Positions 9,136 through 16,171 of a stretch of DNA of 47,093 nucleotides are shown in pieces (the first letter of the stretch is position 1; each line of letters starts with the position of its first letter). The stretch covers positions 1 to 47,093 of the forward strand of contig JANXSX010000092.1 of the NCBI GenBank assembly GCA_025356475.1, in the 5' to 3' direction. The translations under genes were made by a program, and so were the position numbers. A model generated the notes under the pieces. It saw nothing but the letters and a program-made list of their open reading frames with translations. It did no database searches and was not told the DNA's origin. The stretch comes from Isosphaeraceae bacterium. Its GTDB lineage: Bacteria; Planctomycetota; Planctomycetia; Isosphaerales; Isosphaeraceae.

Positions 9136-9969
9136 TTACAGAGGGTCGAATCGCTTGATCAGAGTGACCTCGTTTCCAGCCAGATTGTATCTGTGCTCGT
9201 CGACGAGTCCCTTGGCGAGCATGATCCCGAAGCCCCCCTCACGGATACCTTGTTCGTTACGCACATCAAGGTGGCCGATTGGATCTTCTTCGCTGGCAGC
9301 GTGGGGGATATTCCTGGGGTTGAAGCCGGGTCCCTGGTCGCGAATGATCAAGGTGACCGAAGTCGGATCGATGCGATAGGTGATCCGTACGGGTTTTTCG
9401 GGATCCTTACGGTGCCCCCACTCGATTGCGTTGCCCCCCATTTCCAGAACCGCTTGCTTCAGATCTTTGACCTGGCGTTCCGTAAGTGGTGTGTGGGCAT
9501 AGAGATCGGCAAGAAGGTCATTCGTTTGCTGAAGGAATGCGACCTCACCGCGAATATCGAAGGTGATTTCGCCCTTTGTTCCCTTGTTGGAATGCTCATC
9601 GCGCCAGGCGATTGCTTGGTCGATCACGGTGAAAAGCTGGTCGAAAGTGAACGGCTTGGCGAGATATCCATTGGCACCGACGCGAACCCCATTGAGGCGA
9701 TGAGCCTGATCGTTCAGCGCTGTGACCATGATGACCGGAATGAGATTGGTTTCTCGGTCGCGTTTGAGTTGTTCGCAGACGGAAAAACCATCGATATCTG
9801 GGAGCATCAGGTCAAGGAGAACGACGTCCGGAGTCTGGGCGCGTACGGAAGCGGCGACCTCGGAGCCGGAAAAAAGTTGGACCGGCTCGAAACCGCGAGC
9901 CTGGACGAGGCTCGCCAGGATATCGTTACTGTCGCGCTCGTCGTCTACGATTAGCACGGTGCGCGGCAT
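9136..9969 (-). CDS. Response regulator fused to anti-sigma-type HATPase domain
   Basis: The 277-aa protein has two parts. Residues 1-120 are a receiver domain with acidic pair D9/D10, phospho-acceptor D53 ('VVLLDLMLPD') and Lys near 104 ('YLAKPF'). Residues 145-277 are a GHKL ATPase domain with N-box 'EMGGNAIEWG', G1 'DQGPGFNP' and G2 'GGFGIMLAKG', closest to RsbW/SpoIIAB-type HATPase_c_2. There is no DHp dimerisation domain, so it is not a normal histidine kinase. It probably senses phosphorylation and controls a partner-switching anti-sigma activity. The start at 9969 puts the receiver fold at residue 1; an ATG at 10038 is less likely. Confidence 0.85.
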   Translation of the reverse strand: MPRTVLIVDDERDSNDILASLVQARGFEPVQLFSGSEVAASVRAQTPDVVLLDLMLPDIDGFSVCEQLKRDRETNLIPVIMVTALNDQAHRLNGVRVGANGYLAKPFTFDQLFTVIDQAIAWRDEHSNKGTKGEITFDIRGEVAFLQQTNDLLADLYAHTPLTERQVKDLKQAVLEMGGNAIEWGHRKDPEKPVRITYRIDPTSVTLIIRDQGPGFNPRNIPHAASEEDPIGHLDVRNEQGIREGGFGIMLAKGLVDEHRYNLAGNEVTLIKRFDPL

Positions 9970-10229
9970 GGGCGAGGACCCTGGTAGAACGCGAATAGTC
10001 GTTGGCGGCATTGTCGCGCGCCGGAAGTCAACTGGCAAGACGCCCGATCACCGGCCAAGCCTCACGGGGAGTTGCATGCCCCCTTGCGAACGCAGTGGAG
10101 GCACCCCACAATAGGCTCTACGCTAGGCTTTGTTGGTTTGGGACGCACTCGACCCATTCCAGTTCCGGCCGGCTTCCACGTCGAGACACTACTAGTTATA
10201 TCACGCACGCCCGAGCGAGGTAGCCCACC

Positions 10230-10928
10230 ATGGACGTTACTCGGATCATCGACGCCTTTGGCTACGTGATCTACGCCGCTTTGGCTTTACTCGCGGTCTG
10301 GGGAGTCTACAACGCGATTCTCCTTTATCGGAGTCTCGCTAAGAAGAGTCTACCATCCGGCACGGAACAAGCGCTCATTCTGCAGGTCCGGGACCTCGGA
10401 AAGGCCGGGAAGTTTGATGCCGCGATTGCGGCCTGTGCCAATCCTCCTTACTGGCACGCGGCTCTCGCCCAGTTGATTGCCGTGGCGCTAAAGAATCGCG
10501 AGAAGGGGCTCGCTAAGGTCAAGGGACTCTTGGTGTTAGAGTTCCATACTGAGGTGATCGCAGGTATGGAAAACCGCCTGGCCTCGATTGCCACCATTGT
10601 CCGGATGGGCCCACTGCTTGGTCTGCTTGGTACGGTCGCCAGCATGATCGGTGCGTTCGGTCGAATCGGCGGATCTGATAAAGTCAACGCTCAGGCGCTC
10701 GCAACTGACATCAGCTTGGCGCTCTGGGCCACGGGGGGCGGTCTCCTGATCGCCACACCGATGATGCTTCTCGGCAACGACATTCATGCCAAGCTGAGGC
10801 GACTTCGCGACGTCACCGAGAAGCAACTTCAGGAATTCCTTGATGTTTTCGAGACACTTGAGACTCCCAGTAGCCGGGCGACGACGGGTCGATCTTCAGG
10901 CTCCGTGCGAGCCGTCTTGCCCCGCTAA
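10230..10928 (+). CDS. MotA/TolQ/ExbB proton channel family protein
   Basis: The 232-aa inner-membrane protein has the ExbB/TolQ layout. TM1 is at about 8-30; a cytoplasmic segment follows; TM2 ('MGPLLGLLGTVASMIGAF') is at about 127-147; TM3 ('ISLALWATGGGLLIATPMML') is at about 166-186. GAGG precedes the ATG by nine bases. ExbB pentamers and ExbD dimers use the proton gradient to drive envelope machines. The gene is followed at once by two ExbD-like genes on the same strand, so this is a motor operon. No TonB or TolA-like gene is nearby. Confidence 0.9.
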   Translation: MDVTRIIDAFGYVIYAALALLAVWGVYNAILLYRSLAKKSLPSGTEQALILQVRDLGKAGKFDAAIAACANPPYWHAALAQLIAVALKNREKGLAKVKGLLVLEFHTEVIAGMENRLASIATIVRMGPLLGLLGTVASMIGAFGRIGGSDKVNAQALATDISLALWATGGGLLIATPMMLLGNDIHAKLRRLRDVTEKQLQEFLDVFETLETPSSRATTGRSSGSVRAVLPR

Positions 10929-10997
10929 CTTGGAACCTGAATGTCGGGTGGGGATATCCCACCCTCCCTGCCAAACCGATCGATCGAGGCCAAAGCG

Positions 10998-11429
10998 ATG
11001 CTTCTCCGCCGCCAGGTCAGCGCTGAGCGTGACGAGCACATTGACATGACTCCGATGGTCGACGTCGTGTTTCAGCTCATGACATTCATGCTCTTCTCCG
11101 TCCAGATGAGCGGAGGCGAGAAGGTCGAAGTCCCGCACGCCCGTCACGGTGTTGGTGTCGAAGAGGATGGCGCGACGTTCTTGACCCTCCTCAAGGCGGA
11201 CGCTCCGGGTGCCGAGCCAAGACTCGTTTTGGGCAATGGCGGTGGGGCTCCCGTGGGACTCGACGAGGCCAAGAAGTCGGTGGCTGCGGGGGTCGCTGCG
11301 GGCAAGCGTAAGGTCGTTCTTCAGGCGGATGGGGCTGTCCCGCACGGCGAGGTCTTGAAATTGGCCGCCGCTGTCGCCGAGATCGAGGGGATCACGCTTC
11401 ACATCGGTGTTCAGGAACCTGAACGATAA
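10998..11429 (+). CDS. ExbD/TolR-type biopolymer transport protein
   Basis: The product is 143 aa from ATG 10998, which has GAGG at good spacing; an ATG at 10941 lacks a ribosome binding site. The N-terminal TM carries the conserved proton-path aspartate in 'MTPMVDVVFQLMTFMLF', followed by a periplasmic ExbD domain that ends at 'ITLHIGVQEPER'. It pairs with the ExbB protein encoded 69 bases upstream. It is a standard motor partner, in contrast to the unusual second ExbD downstream. Confidence 0.9.
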   Translation: MLLRRQVSAERDEHIDMTPMVDVVFQLMTFMLFSVQMSGGEKVEVPHARHGVGVEEDGATFLTLLKADAPGAEPRLVLGNGGGAPVGLDEAKKSVAAGVAAGKRKVVLQADGAVPHGEVLKLAAAVAEIEGITLHIGVQEPER

Positions 11430-11542
11430 CGACGATTCGGTTTTCTATTCTAGCCCTGTCACTCACGCCGGCGCTCAAAAACGCGTGAATTGGCCACGTC
11501 GAAGCTCAATGGACATTCAATCAGCAGGGTAATTTCGCAATT

Positions 11543-12592
11543 ATGAGCAATCTGTGGGATGTGTTTATCAGCGATCGACTGGAAGTCTCGCGTAGCCTGA
11601 CTCTGGCGGATGTCCGAAAGGGGATCGACCAGGGCGAGTTCCGCGATGATGACCTGATTCGACCTGCGGGAACCACGACCCCATGGATTCGGCTCAATGA
11701 GCTTGGCGAACTTGCCGACGTTCAGGTGCCGACGCCTCTCGTGGTCGCACCGCCAGAGATGCCCGTGATAGTCCTTCAGGACGATAACGCCGAACAAGAC
11801 AGTTTTGCTCTGACCAATGATGATGATGATGATGATGACGATGACGCGGACATCACTCACTTCGCCCCCGATGACGAGGAGGATGACGACGCCGACATCA
11901 CCGGCTTCGCTCTGGATAAGGAGGATGACGAGGAAGGGGAGGCGGACAGCGCAGAGGCTCTCGTCATTGATTCGTTGCCTGCGGTGCCGAGTTCTCAGGG
12001 GGCGGTTTCCGCGTTCGCAATCCCGACTGCTCCTTGGGGCGGCGAGGAGATGGACCTCGAAAATGAGGCTGACGACCTCGATTTCGATGAGGACGACGAG
12101 GAATTCGACGATGAGGACGAAGCCGTCGCCGCGTTCACTCTGAGTCGGAATGGTCCTGATCAAGTTGAAGAACTCGACCTAGCGGCGATGGTCGACGTCG
12201 CGTTCCAACTTGTTCTTTTCTTCCTTGTGACCGCCCAAACGATCATGTACAAGACCTTGGAAGTTCCCAAACCCAACCCCGAATCGCCTCCAGCCGCAGT
12301 GGCTCAAGGGCGGGGTCGCACCTTGGACGACCTCCAGCGCGACTTTATCGTGGTCGAGATCGATGCGTCTGGCGGTGTCATGATTGATCACGAACCAGCG
12401 ACTGCCGATCCCGCCGCCTTGGTCGAGCGCCTCCGTGCCGCCCGCCTTGCCACGGGTCGCAAGACGATGCTCCTCTCCGCCGATTTCTCGACGCCACATA
12501 AGAACGCCGTCATGGCCTATGATGCTGCCAATGAGGTGGGGCTGGGTATCGCGATTGCGAAGCCACCGGCACCTGGGGCCGGAAAGTCATAG
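11543..12592 (+). CDS. GYF-like domain / acidic linker / ExbD fusion protein
   Basis: The product is 349 aa. Residues 1-62 resemble a GYF_2-type domain ('LTLADVRKGIDQGEFRDDDLI', then 'TPWIRLNELGEL'). Residues about 88-200 are extremely Asp/Glu-rich, including a long run of Asp. Residues about 212-349 are an ExbD/TolR module with 'LDLAAMVDVAFQLVLFFLV' and a periplasmic domain ending in 'EVGLGIAIAKPP'. The N-terminal 210 residues would be cytoplasmic, where ordinary ExbD has only a short tail. They may bind a cytosolic partner or sense ions. It is co-directional with ExbB and ExbD. The GYF call is by pattern and less certain than the ExbD call. Confidence 0.8.
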   Translation: MSNLWDVFISDRLEVSRSLTLADVRKGIDQGEFRDDDLIRPAGTTTPWIRLNELGELADVQVPTPLVVAPPEMPVIVLQDDNAEQDSFALTNDDDDDDDDDADITHFAPDDEEDDDADITGFALDKEDDEEGEADSAEALVIDSLPAVPSSQGAVSAFAIPTAPWGGEEMDLENEADDLDFDEDDEEFDDEDEAVAAFTLSRNGPDQVEELDLAAMVDVAFQLVLFFLVTAQTIMYKTLEVPKPNPESPPAAVAQGRGRTLDDLQRDFIVVEIDASGGVMIDHEPATADPAALVERLRAARLATGRKTMLLSADFSTPHKNAVMAYDAANEVGLGIAIAKPPAPGAGKS

Positions 12593-12597
12593 ATTCA

Positions 12598-14064
12598 TCA
12601 TCGCGAAATCCGGAACCGATCGATCTCCTTGCCGGCTCCATTCACCTGCTTGATATCGAGAGCCTCAGGGGTCACGTCGAGGATCGTGAGCGAGTGCTCG
12701 CGTGAGATCATTTTCTGGGTGAACGGTTGCCAACTCTTAGGGCCGACTTCGGCGTCCTGGTTGGTGTCGTAGAGCCTTGCACCGCCGGCTCCTGTCACAA
12801 CATAAAGAGGGCCGTCGGGCTTGGTATGAATGATACCGTCGTATTGGTGATCGAAGACGAAAGAGCCTGGCACCTCGCCCGTGCCCGTCATTGGCCCGGT
12901 TTGGGTGAACTTCAGGGGATGCGAGCGTTGGTAGTTGTGGACATGTCCGGAGAGGACAAGTTGGACATTCCCCTCCTGGACGAGATCTGCGATCAAGCGA
13001 GCGCGTTGTTCCTCCGCATGAGCGTGTGACGAGCTGAAGGGAGGTTGGTGCGTCAAGACGATCCGCCAGGGCTTGGTTTGTGCGGCGGCAAAATCATCGG
13101 CGAGCCACTTGCGCCAGGTAGGGTTGGTCCAGTCGGTGTATGCGTTCATGTCGACAGCGGTGAAATGGACATCTCCGGAATCGAACGAGAAGTTCGCCAT
13201 ACGTGGATAGTTGAGTCCCGCAGGTTCGCGGAAGGCGCGACGATGCTCGGGAGAGCCGGTTGGCACTGGGATGCCGATCGCAACGATCGGACCGTTCAAA
13301 GGTTGATTCCAGATGTGGAAATAGGCCAGTGCATCAGGAATCTTATCGAGGTCCCGGGCCAACAGGTCGTGATTCCCCGGCACAGCGGCGAAAGGGATCG
13401 AACGGAGCAGGGGAGCTCCCTGATCGGTTGCCACGGTCTCGGCGTTATAGACCGGGAAGAAGGTGCGGCGATAATCGCGAATCGTGCCGGTCATATAAAC
13501 GAGGTCACCGGTCAGGACAACGAGGTCCGGGTTGGCTCGCGCGACTTGGAGCGCGACCTCAACCTGTTCCTGGGTGTCTGCCGCCGCGTCGCCAAACGCG
13601 ACGATCCGCTGTGGCTCGCCGGGCGACTTTCGCGGTCGCCCAGTCGCTTTGAACACGACTTTGTTCTGGTAAGAGACGCGATACTGGAAGAGTTTGCCCG
13701 GCCTCAGCCCTTCAAGCCGGGCGCGGTAAAGTTGATGAGGCGCGATCCCACGGACATCGACCGAGATCGGTTGCGAGCCGATCGATTCCGACCGAACCCA
13801 TTCGCGACCGGGCTCGGTTTGGACTTCAACCCACCAGTCGGAAGCGAGGCTTTTGTCTTCGGCCTGCCAGAGTAGGCTGAGCCGCTCAGGGTTGGCCAGT
13901 CCAGGCGCATCGCCAAGTTGGAGATAAGGAGCGACCACAAATGGGGCCAATGGGGGGGCCGGTGGCGCATTTCGTTGATGCCCGAGTCGCAGTCCAAGCC
14001 GAACGACGCCGAAGGACAGGACAAGGGTCGCACCCAGAATCAGCAGGGGTCGGAAACGCTTCAT
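12598..14064 (-). CDS. Purple acid phosphatase-like metallophosphoesterase
   Basis: The 488-aa protein has an N-terminal membrane anchor or signal ('LLILGATLVLSFGVV'). A fibronectin-like N-terminal domain follows ('PHQLYRARLEGLRPGKLFQYRV'), then a calcineurin-like phosphoesterase domain. Metal-binding motifs are visible in order: 'VAFGDAAADT', 'VVLTGDLVY', 'VPGNHD', 'VLTHQPPFS' and 'LSGHVHNYQRS'. It is probably periplasmic and hydrolyses phosphate esters. The ATG at 14064 with GAGAG upstream is preferred to one at 14085, which lies inside a dispersed repeat. It converges on the ExbD fusion gene with five bases between the stops. Confidence 0.88.
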   Translation of the reverse strand: MKRFRPLLILGATLVLSFGVVRLGLRLGHQRNAPPAPPLAPFVVAPYLQLGDAPGLANPERLSLLWQAEDKSLASDWWVEVQTEPGREWVRSESIGSQPISVDVRGIAPHQLYRARLEGLRPGKLFQYRVSYQNKVVFKATGRPRKSPGEPQRIVAFGDAAADTQEQVEVALQVARANPDLVVLTGDLVYMTGTIRDYRRTFFPVYNAETVATDQGAPLLRSIPFAAVPGNHDLLARDLDKIPDALAYFHIWNQPLNGPIVAIGIPVPTGSPEHRRAFREPAGLNYPRMANFSFDSGDVHFTAVDMNAYTDWTNPTWRKWLADDFAAAQTKPWRIVLTHQPPFSSSHAHAEEQRARLIADLVQEGNVQLVLSGHVHNYQRSHPLKFTQTGPMTGTGEVPGSFVFDHQYDGIIHTKPDGPLYVVTGAGGARLYDTNQDAEVGPKSWQPFTQKMISREHSLTILDVTPEALDIKQVNGAGKEIDRFRISR

Positions 14065-14080
14065 GCTCTCAATCGTCTGT

Positions 14081-14140
14081 GGCATTGATCCGTAACCTGG
14101 CTCTGAACACAGTCATCCTGAGTCAGGGTTTCGAAGAGTA
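14081..14140 (+). repeat. Dispersed 60-bp segment, copy 1 (ADP-ribosylglycohydrolase 3' end-like)
   Basis: The first 25 bases are identical but for none or one change to the inverted copy at 25830-25889, and the rest matches at roughly three bases in four. Read on the plus strand it gives ALIRNLAL..VIL..GF, the same peptide that ends the ADP-ribosylglycohydrolase at 25817. Several differences between the copies are third-position. It lies directly upstream of the phosphatase gene. Confidence 0.7.
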
Positions 14141-14233
14141 TTCCCGCTCTGAGATCGGATTCCGCGACGATTTTGATGGTAGCGAATCTACTCCTCATGG
14201 CCGCTTCCATCGCTCTGGCTGCGCGGCTAAGAA

Positions 14234-14683
14234 TCAACGGCCATTCGAACGGCAACAGAACTTGTATTTTTTGCCGCTATTGCAGGGACATTGTGCGTAA
14301 GGGGCGGTTACAAAGTAAGTTTCGGCGGGCTCCGCCGTTCTCGATCGCGCCGGCACCGGCACCGGCACCGGCACCGGCGGCGAGGTGACACTGCGTGAAG
14401 GGGCAGCGGAGCCCCGGCGGTGCATTAGCGGAAACAGTTGCTGGTGTCGCTCTATCATGGGGACGACAATGGTGCGCCGAAATTCGTCGAATTCTTTATC
14501 ATCCATATGGAGAGTCGGCTGCATTGCGTTGACTGCCGTGTCCCGCTTGTCATCCGCTAACAGCGAGAGATTAAAGCAAAGTTGGCTGATCATGAACGCC
14601 TTGTTCAACTGTTCGTAAGAACCATCGGTCTCATCGAGCAGCGGCTGCGCGTAGGCCACAAATCCATCTGCAATGGCACCCAT
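14234..14683 (-). CDS. SEC-C zinc-motif protein
   Basis: The 149-aa protein ends in a SEC-C motif, 'CPCNSGKKYKFCC' (about 131-143), a zinc-binding tail also found at the end of SecA and in many stand-alone proteins. The N-terminal 100 residues are helical and unfamiliar. A Pro-Val repeat ('PVPVPVPVP', about 106-114) links the two and is encoded by a six-base tandem repeat. ATG 14683 follows GGAGGGG at seven bases and is better than the TTG at 14689. The function is unknown; such proteins may dock to SecA, SecB or ribosomal partners. Confidence 0.75.
   Translation of the reverse strand: MGAIADGFVAYAQPLLDETDGSYEQLNKAFMISQLCFNLSLLADDKRDTAVNAMQPTLHMDDKEFDEFRRTIVVPMIERHQQLFPLMHRRGSAAPSRSVTSPPVPVPVPVPARSRTAEPAETYFVTAPYAQCPCNSGKKYKFCCRSNGR
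14351..14380. repeat. CACCGG-type hexanucleotide repeat
   Basis: About five copies of a six-base unit lie inside the SEC-C gene and encode the Pro-Val linker. Copy-number change would keep the frame. Confidence 0.8.
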
Positions 14684-15107
14684 GTCCAAGCCCCTCCGTT
14701 TGGTTGCACCGCACGATTGCCAAGCCCCAGCAAGCCGAAGGCTCGTCGCAGTGTGGCACGAATTCGCCGCCCCACGCCGACTCGTGCTAGTCTACCGAGA
14801 CGAAGAGGTAAAGTGAACCGATACCTCGAATGGCGAAAGACGGCGTGTCGCGTGGCCAAGACACAGACTCATTCTTACTGGGCGAAACTCCTAAGAACCG
14901 TACGCGTTCATACCCTGGAGGGTTGAAGCTCAGGAACGTTATGCTTTCAGCCATCCCGACCCGTGAACGCGTACTTCCCAAGAATAAGGGCGGCTGGGGA
15001 ACAGGAGGAGAATCCGCTCCCTTTGGCTGCCAGTGGCACTCAAAAATACCAATCCGTCGCCGATTTTCGACAAGGTGACAACCAGGAAGTGATCTCTGAC
15101 TTGTTCC
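14684..15107. other. Intergenic region with a long imperfect hairpin
   Basis: No gene is supported. The main content is a roughly 115-base inverted repeat (listed separately) between the NAD kinase stop codon and the SEC-C gene. Short open frames here are basic and without ribosome binding sites. Confidence 0.5.
14871..14985. repeat. Long imperfect inverted repeat downstream of NAD kinase
   Basis: A perfect 11-base core GTACGCGTTCA (14900-14910) pairs with TGAACGCGTAC (14964-14974). Outer arms ATTCTT (14871) and AAGAAT (14980) and partly matching inner arms extend it. It may act as a terminator or RNA-stability structure for the minus-strand operon ending at 15108, or be a non-autonomous repeat. 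Confidence 0.55.
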
Positions 15108-15992
15108 TTACGAGGACTTGCCCCGCTCCCCTGGCAGCGATGTCCCCCAGCCGAGTTTATCTCGGAGGGTCCGATAGAAACTATGCCCCGGTAGACGGAC
15201 CATTGGGAAGGAGGTCTGGCTTCGGCGGATACTGACCCGGTCGCCGGGGCTGAGTGGAACCTGGACCTGGCCGTCGATCACCAGGACGGTCGAGACCCCC
15301 TGTGCGAGCGGGACCATCTCGTAGACCTTGTCGGCACTATCGACCAAGGGGCGCTGGGTCAATGTATGCGGACATAAGGGAGTGACGACAAACATCTGAG
15401 ACTCAGGGGGAACGATGGGGCCGCCGGCCGAGAGGCTGTGGGCCGTTGAGCCGATCGGCGTGGCGATGATCAGACCATCGCCACGGTAGGTCATCACAGG
15501 TTCACCATCGATACATAGGCCAATTTCGAGCAGGTGAAAGATCGGCGCAGCCCTGAGCACGACATCGTTGAAGCCCCGGAAATGGCGGGCAGGACCGTGT
15601 TGAGGGGTCAGGGTGCAGACCACCGTCATGAGGTTGTGAACGGTGTAGCGACGCTCGGCGAGGTCGGGGAGTCGGTCGAGGAAGGCTTCCGGCGCCAGAT
15701 CCGCAAGGAAGCCGAGCCGACCGAGGTTCATGCCCAAGACCGGTGTGGGGTAGTCGCCCATTCGCCTGGCGGTATGCAAGACCGTGCCGTCGCCACCGAG
15801 AACCAAGGCCACATCGGCATCGAGACCCGATAAATCTGTCTCGGGGGCAAGGTCGACCCCCGTGAGCCGGATCTCGCTCCGTCCTGAGATCTGCGTGGCC
15901 AGCCGATCGGCCAGTGCGACAACCTCGGGTTTGGTGCCATTGCCAAGGATGGCCAGGGCGAGAGGAGGTAGCATCGGTTGAGGTTCCGTCAT
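15108..15992 (-). CDS. nadK: NAD kinase
   Basis: The 294-aa protein phosphorylates NAD to NADP with ATP. Diagnostic are 'LVLGGDGTVLHTARRM' (about 75-90) with the GGDGT motif, 'LGMNLGRLGFLAD', and the substrate-binding stretch 'TYRGDGLIIATPIGSTAHSLSAGG'-type region with its conserved Thr-Pro-x-Gly-Ser-Thr. The start at 15992 (MTEPQP) gives the normal family length; an ATG at 16130 would add 46 residues of low-quality sequence. It lies 179 bases downstream of dxs on the same strand, probably in the same transcript. Confidence 0.93.
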   Translation of the reverse strand: MTEPQPMLPPLALAILGNGTKPEVVALADRLATQISGRSEIRLTGVDLAPETDLSGLDADVALVLGGDGTVLHTARRMGDYPTPVLGMNLGRLGFLADLAPEAFLDRLPDLAERRYTVHNLMTVVCTLTPQHGPARHFRGFNDVVLRAAPIFHLLEIGLCIDGEPVMTYRGDGLIIATPIGSTAHSLSAGGPIVPPESQMFVVTPLCPHTLTQRPLVDSADKVYEMVPLAQGVSTVLVIDGQVQVPLSPGDRVSIRRSQTSFPMVRLPGHSFYRTLRDKLGWGTSLPGERGKSS

Positions 15993-16171
15993 CGATAGCG
16001 ATGGAATCGTAGACGAAGCGGCCCCTACCTTACCTCCCTCATCGACCCAGAGGGAACCACAATCTTGTGGGATCCTCGGTGCGGAACCGATAACGGGCAC
16101 CGGGCCGGCACGACCCAAGCCCATACCCAATTTCGCGGAGAGACAAGGACGAAACAGCCTTGCCCCTGCCG

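Noticed and set aside
11459-12163. 234-codon minus-strand frame with Ile/Val runs
   Set aside because: It is the complement of the poly-Asp linker of the ExbD fusion, which explains the Ile/Val runs.
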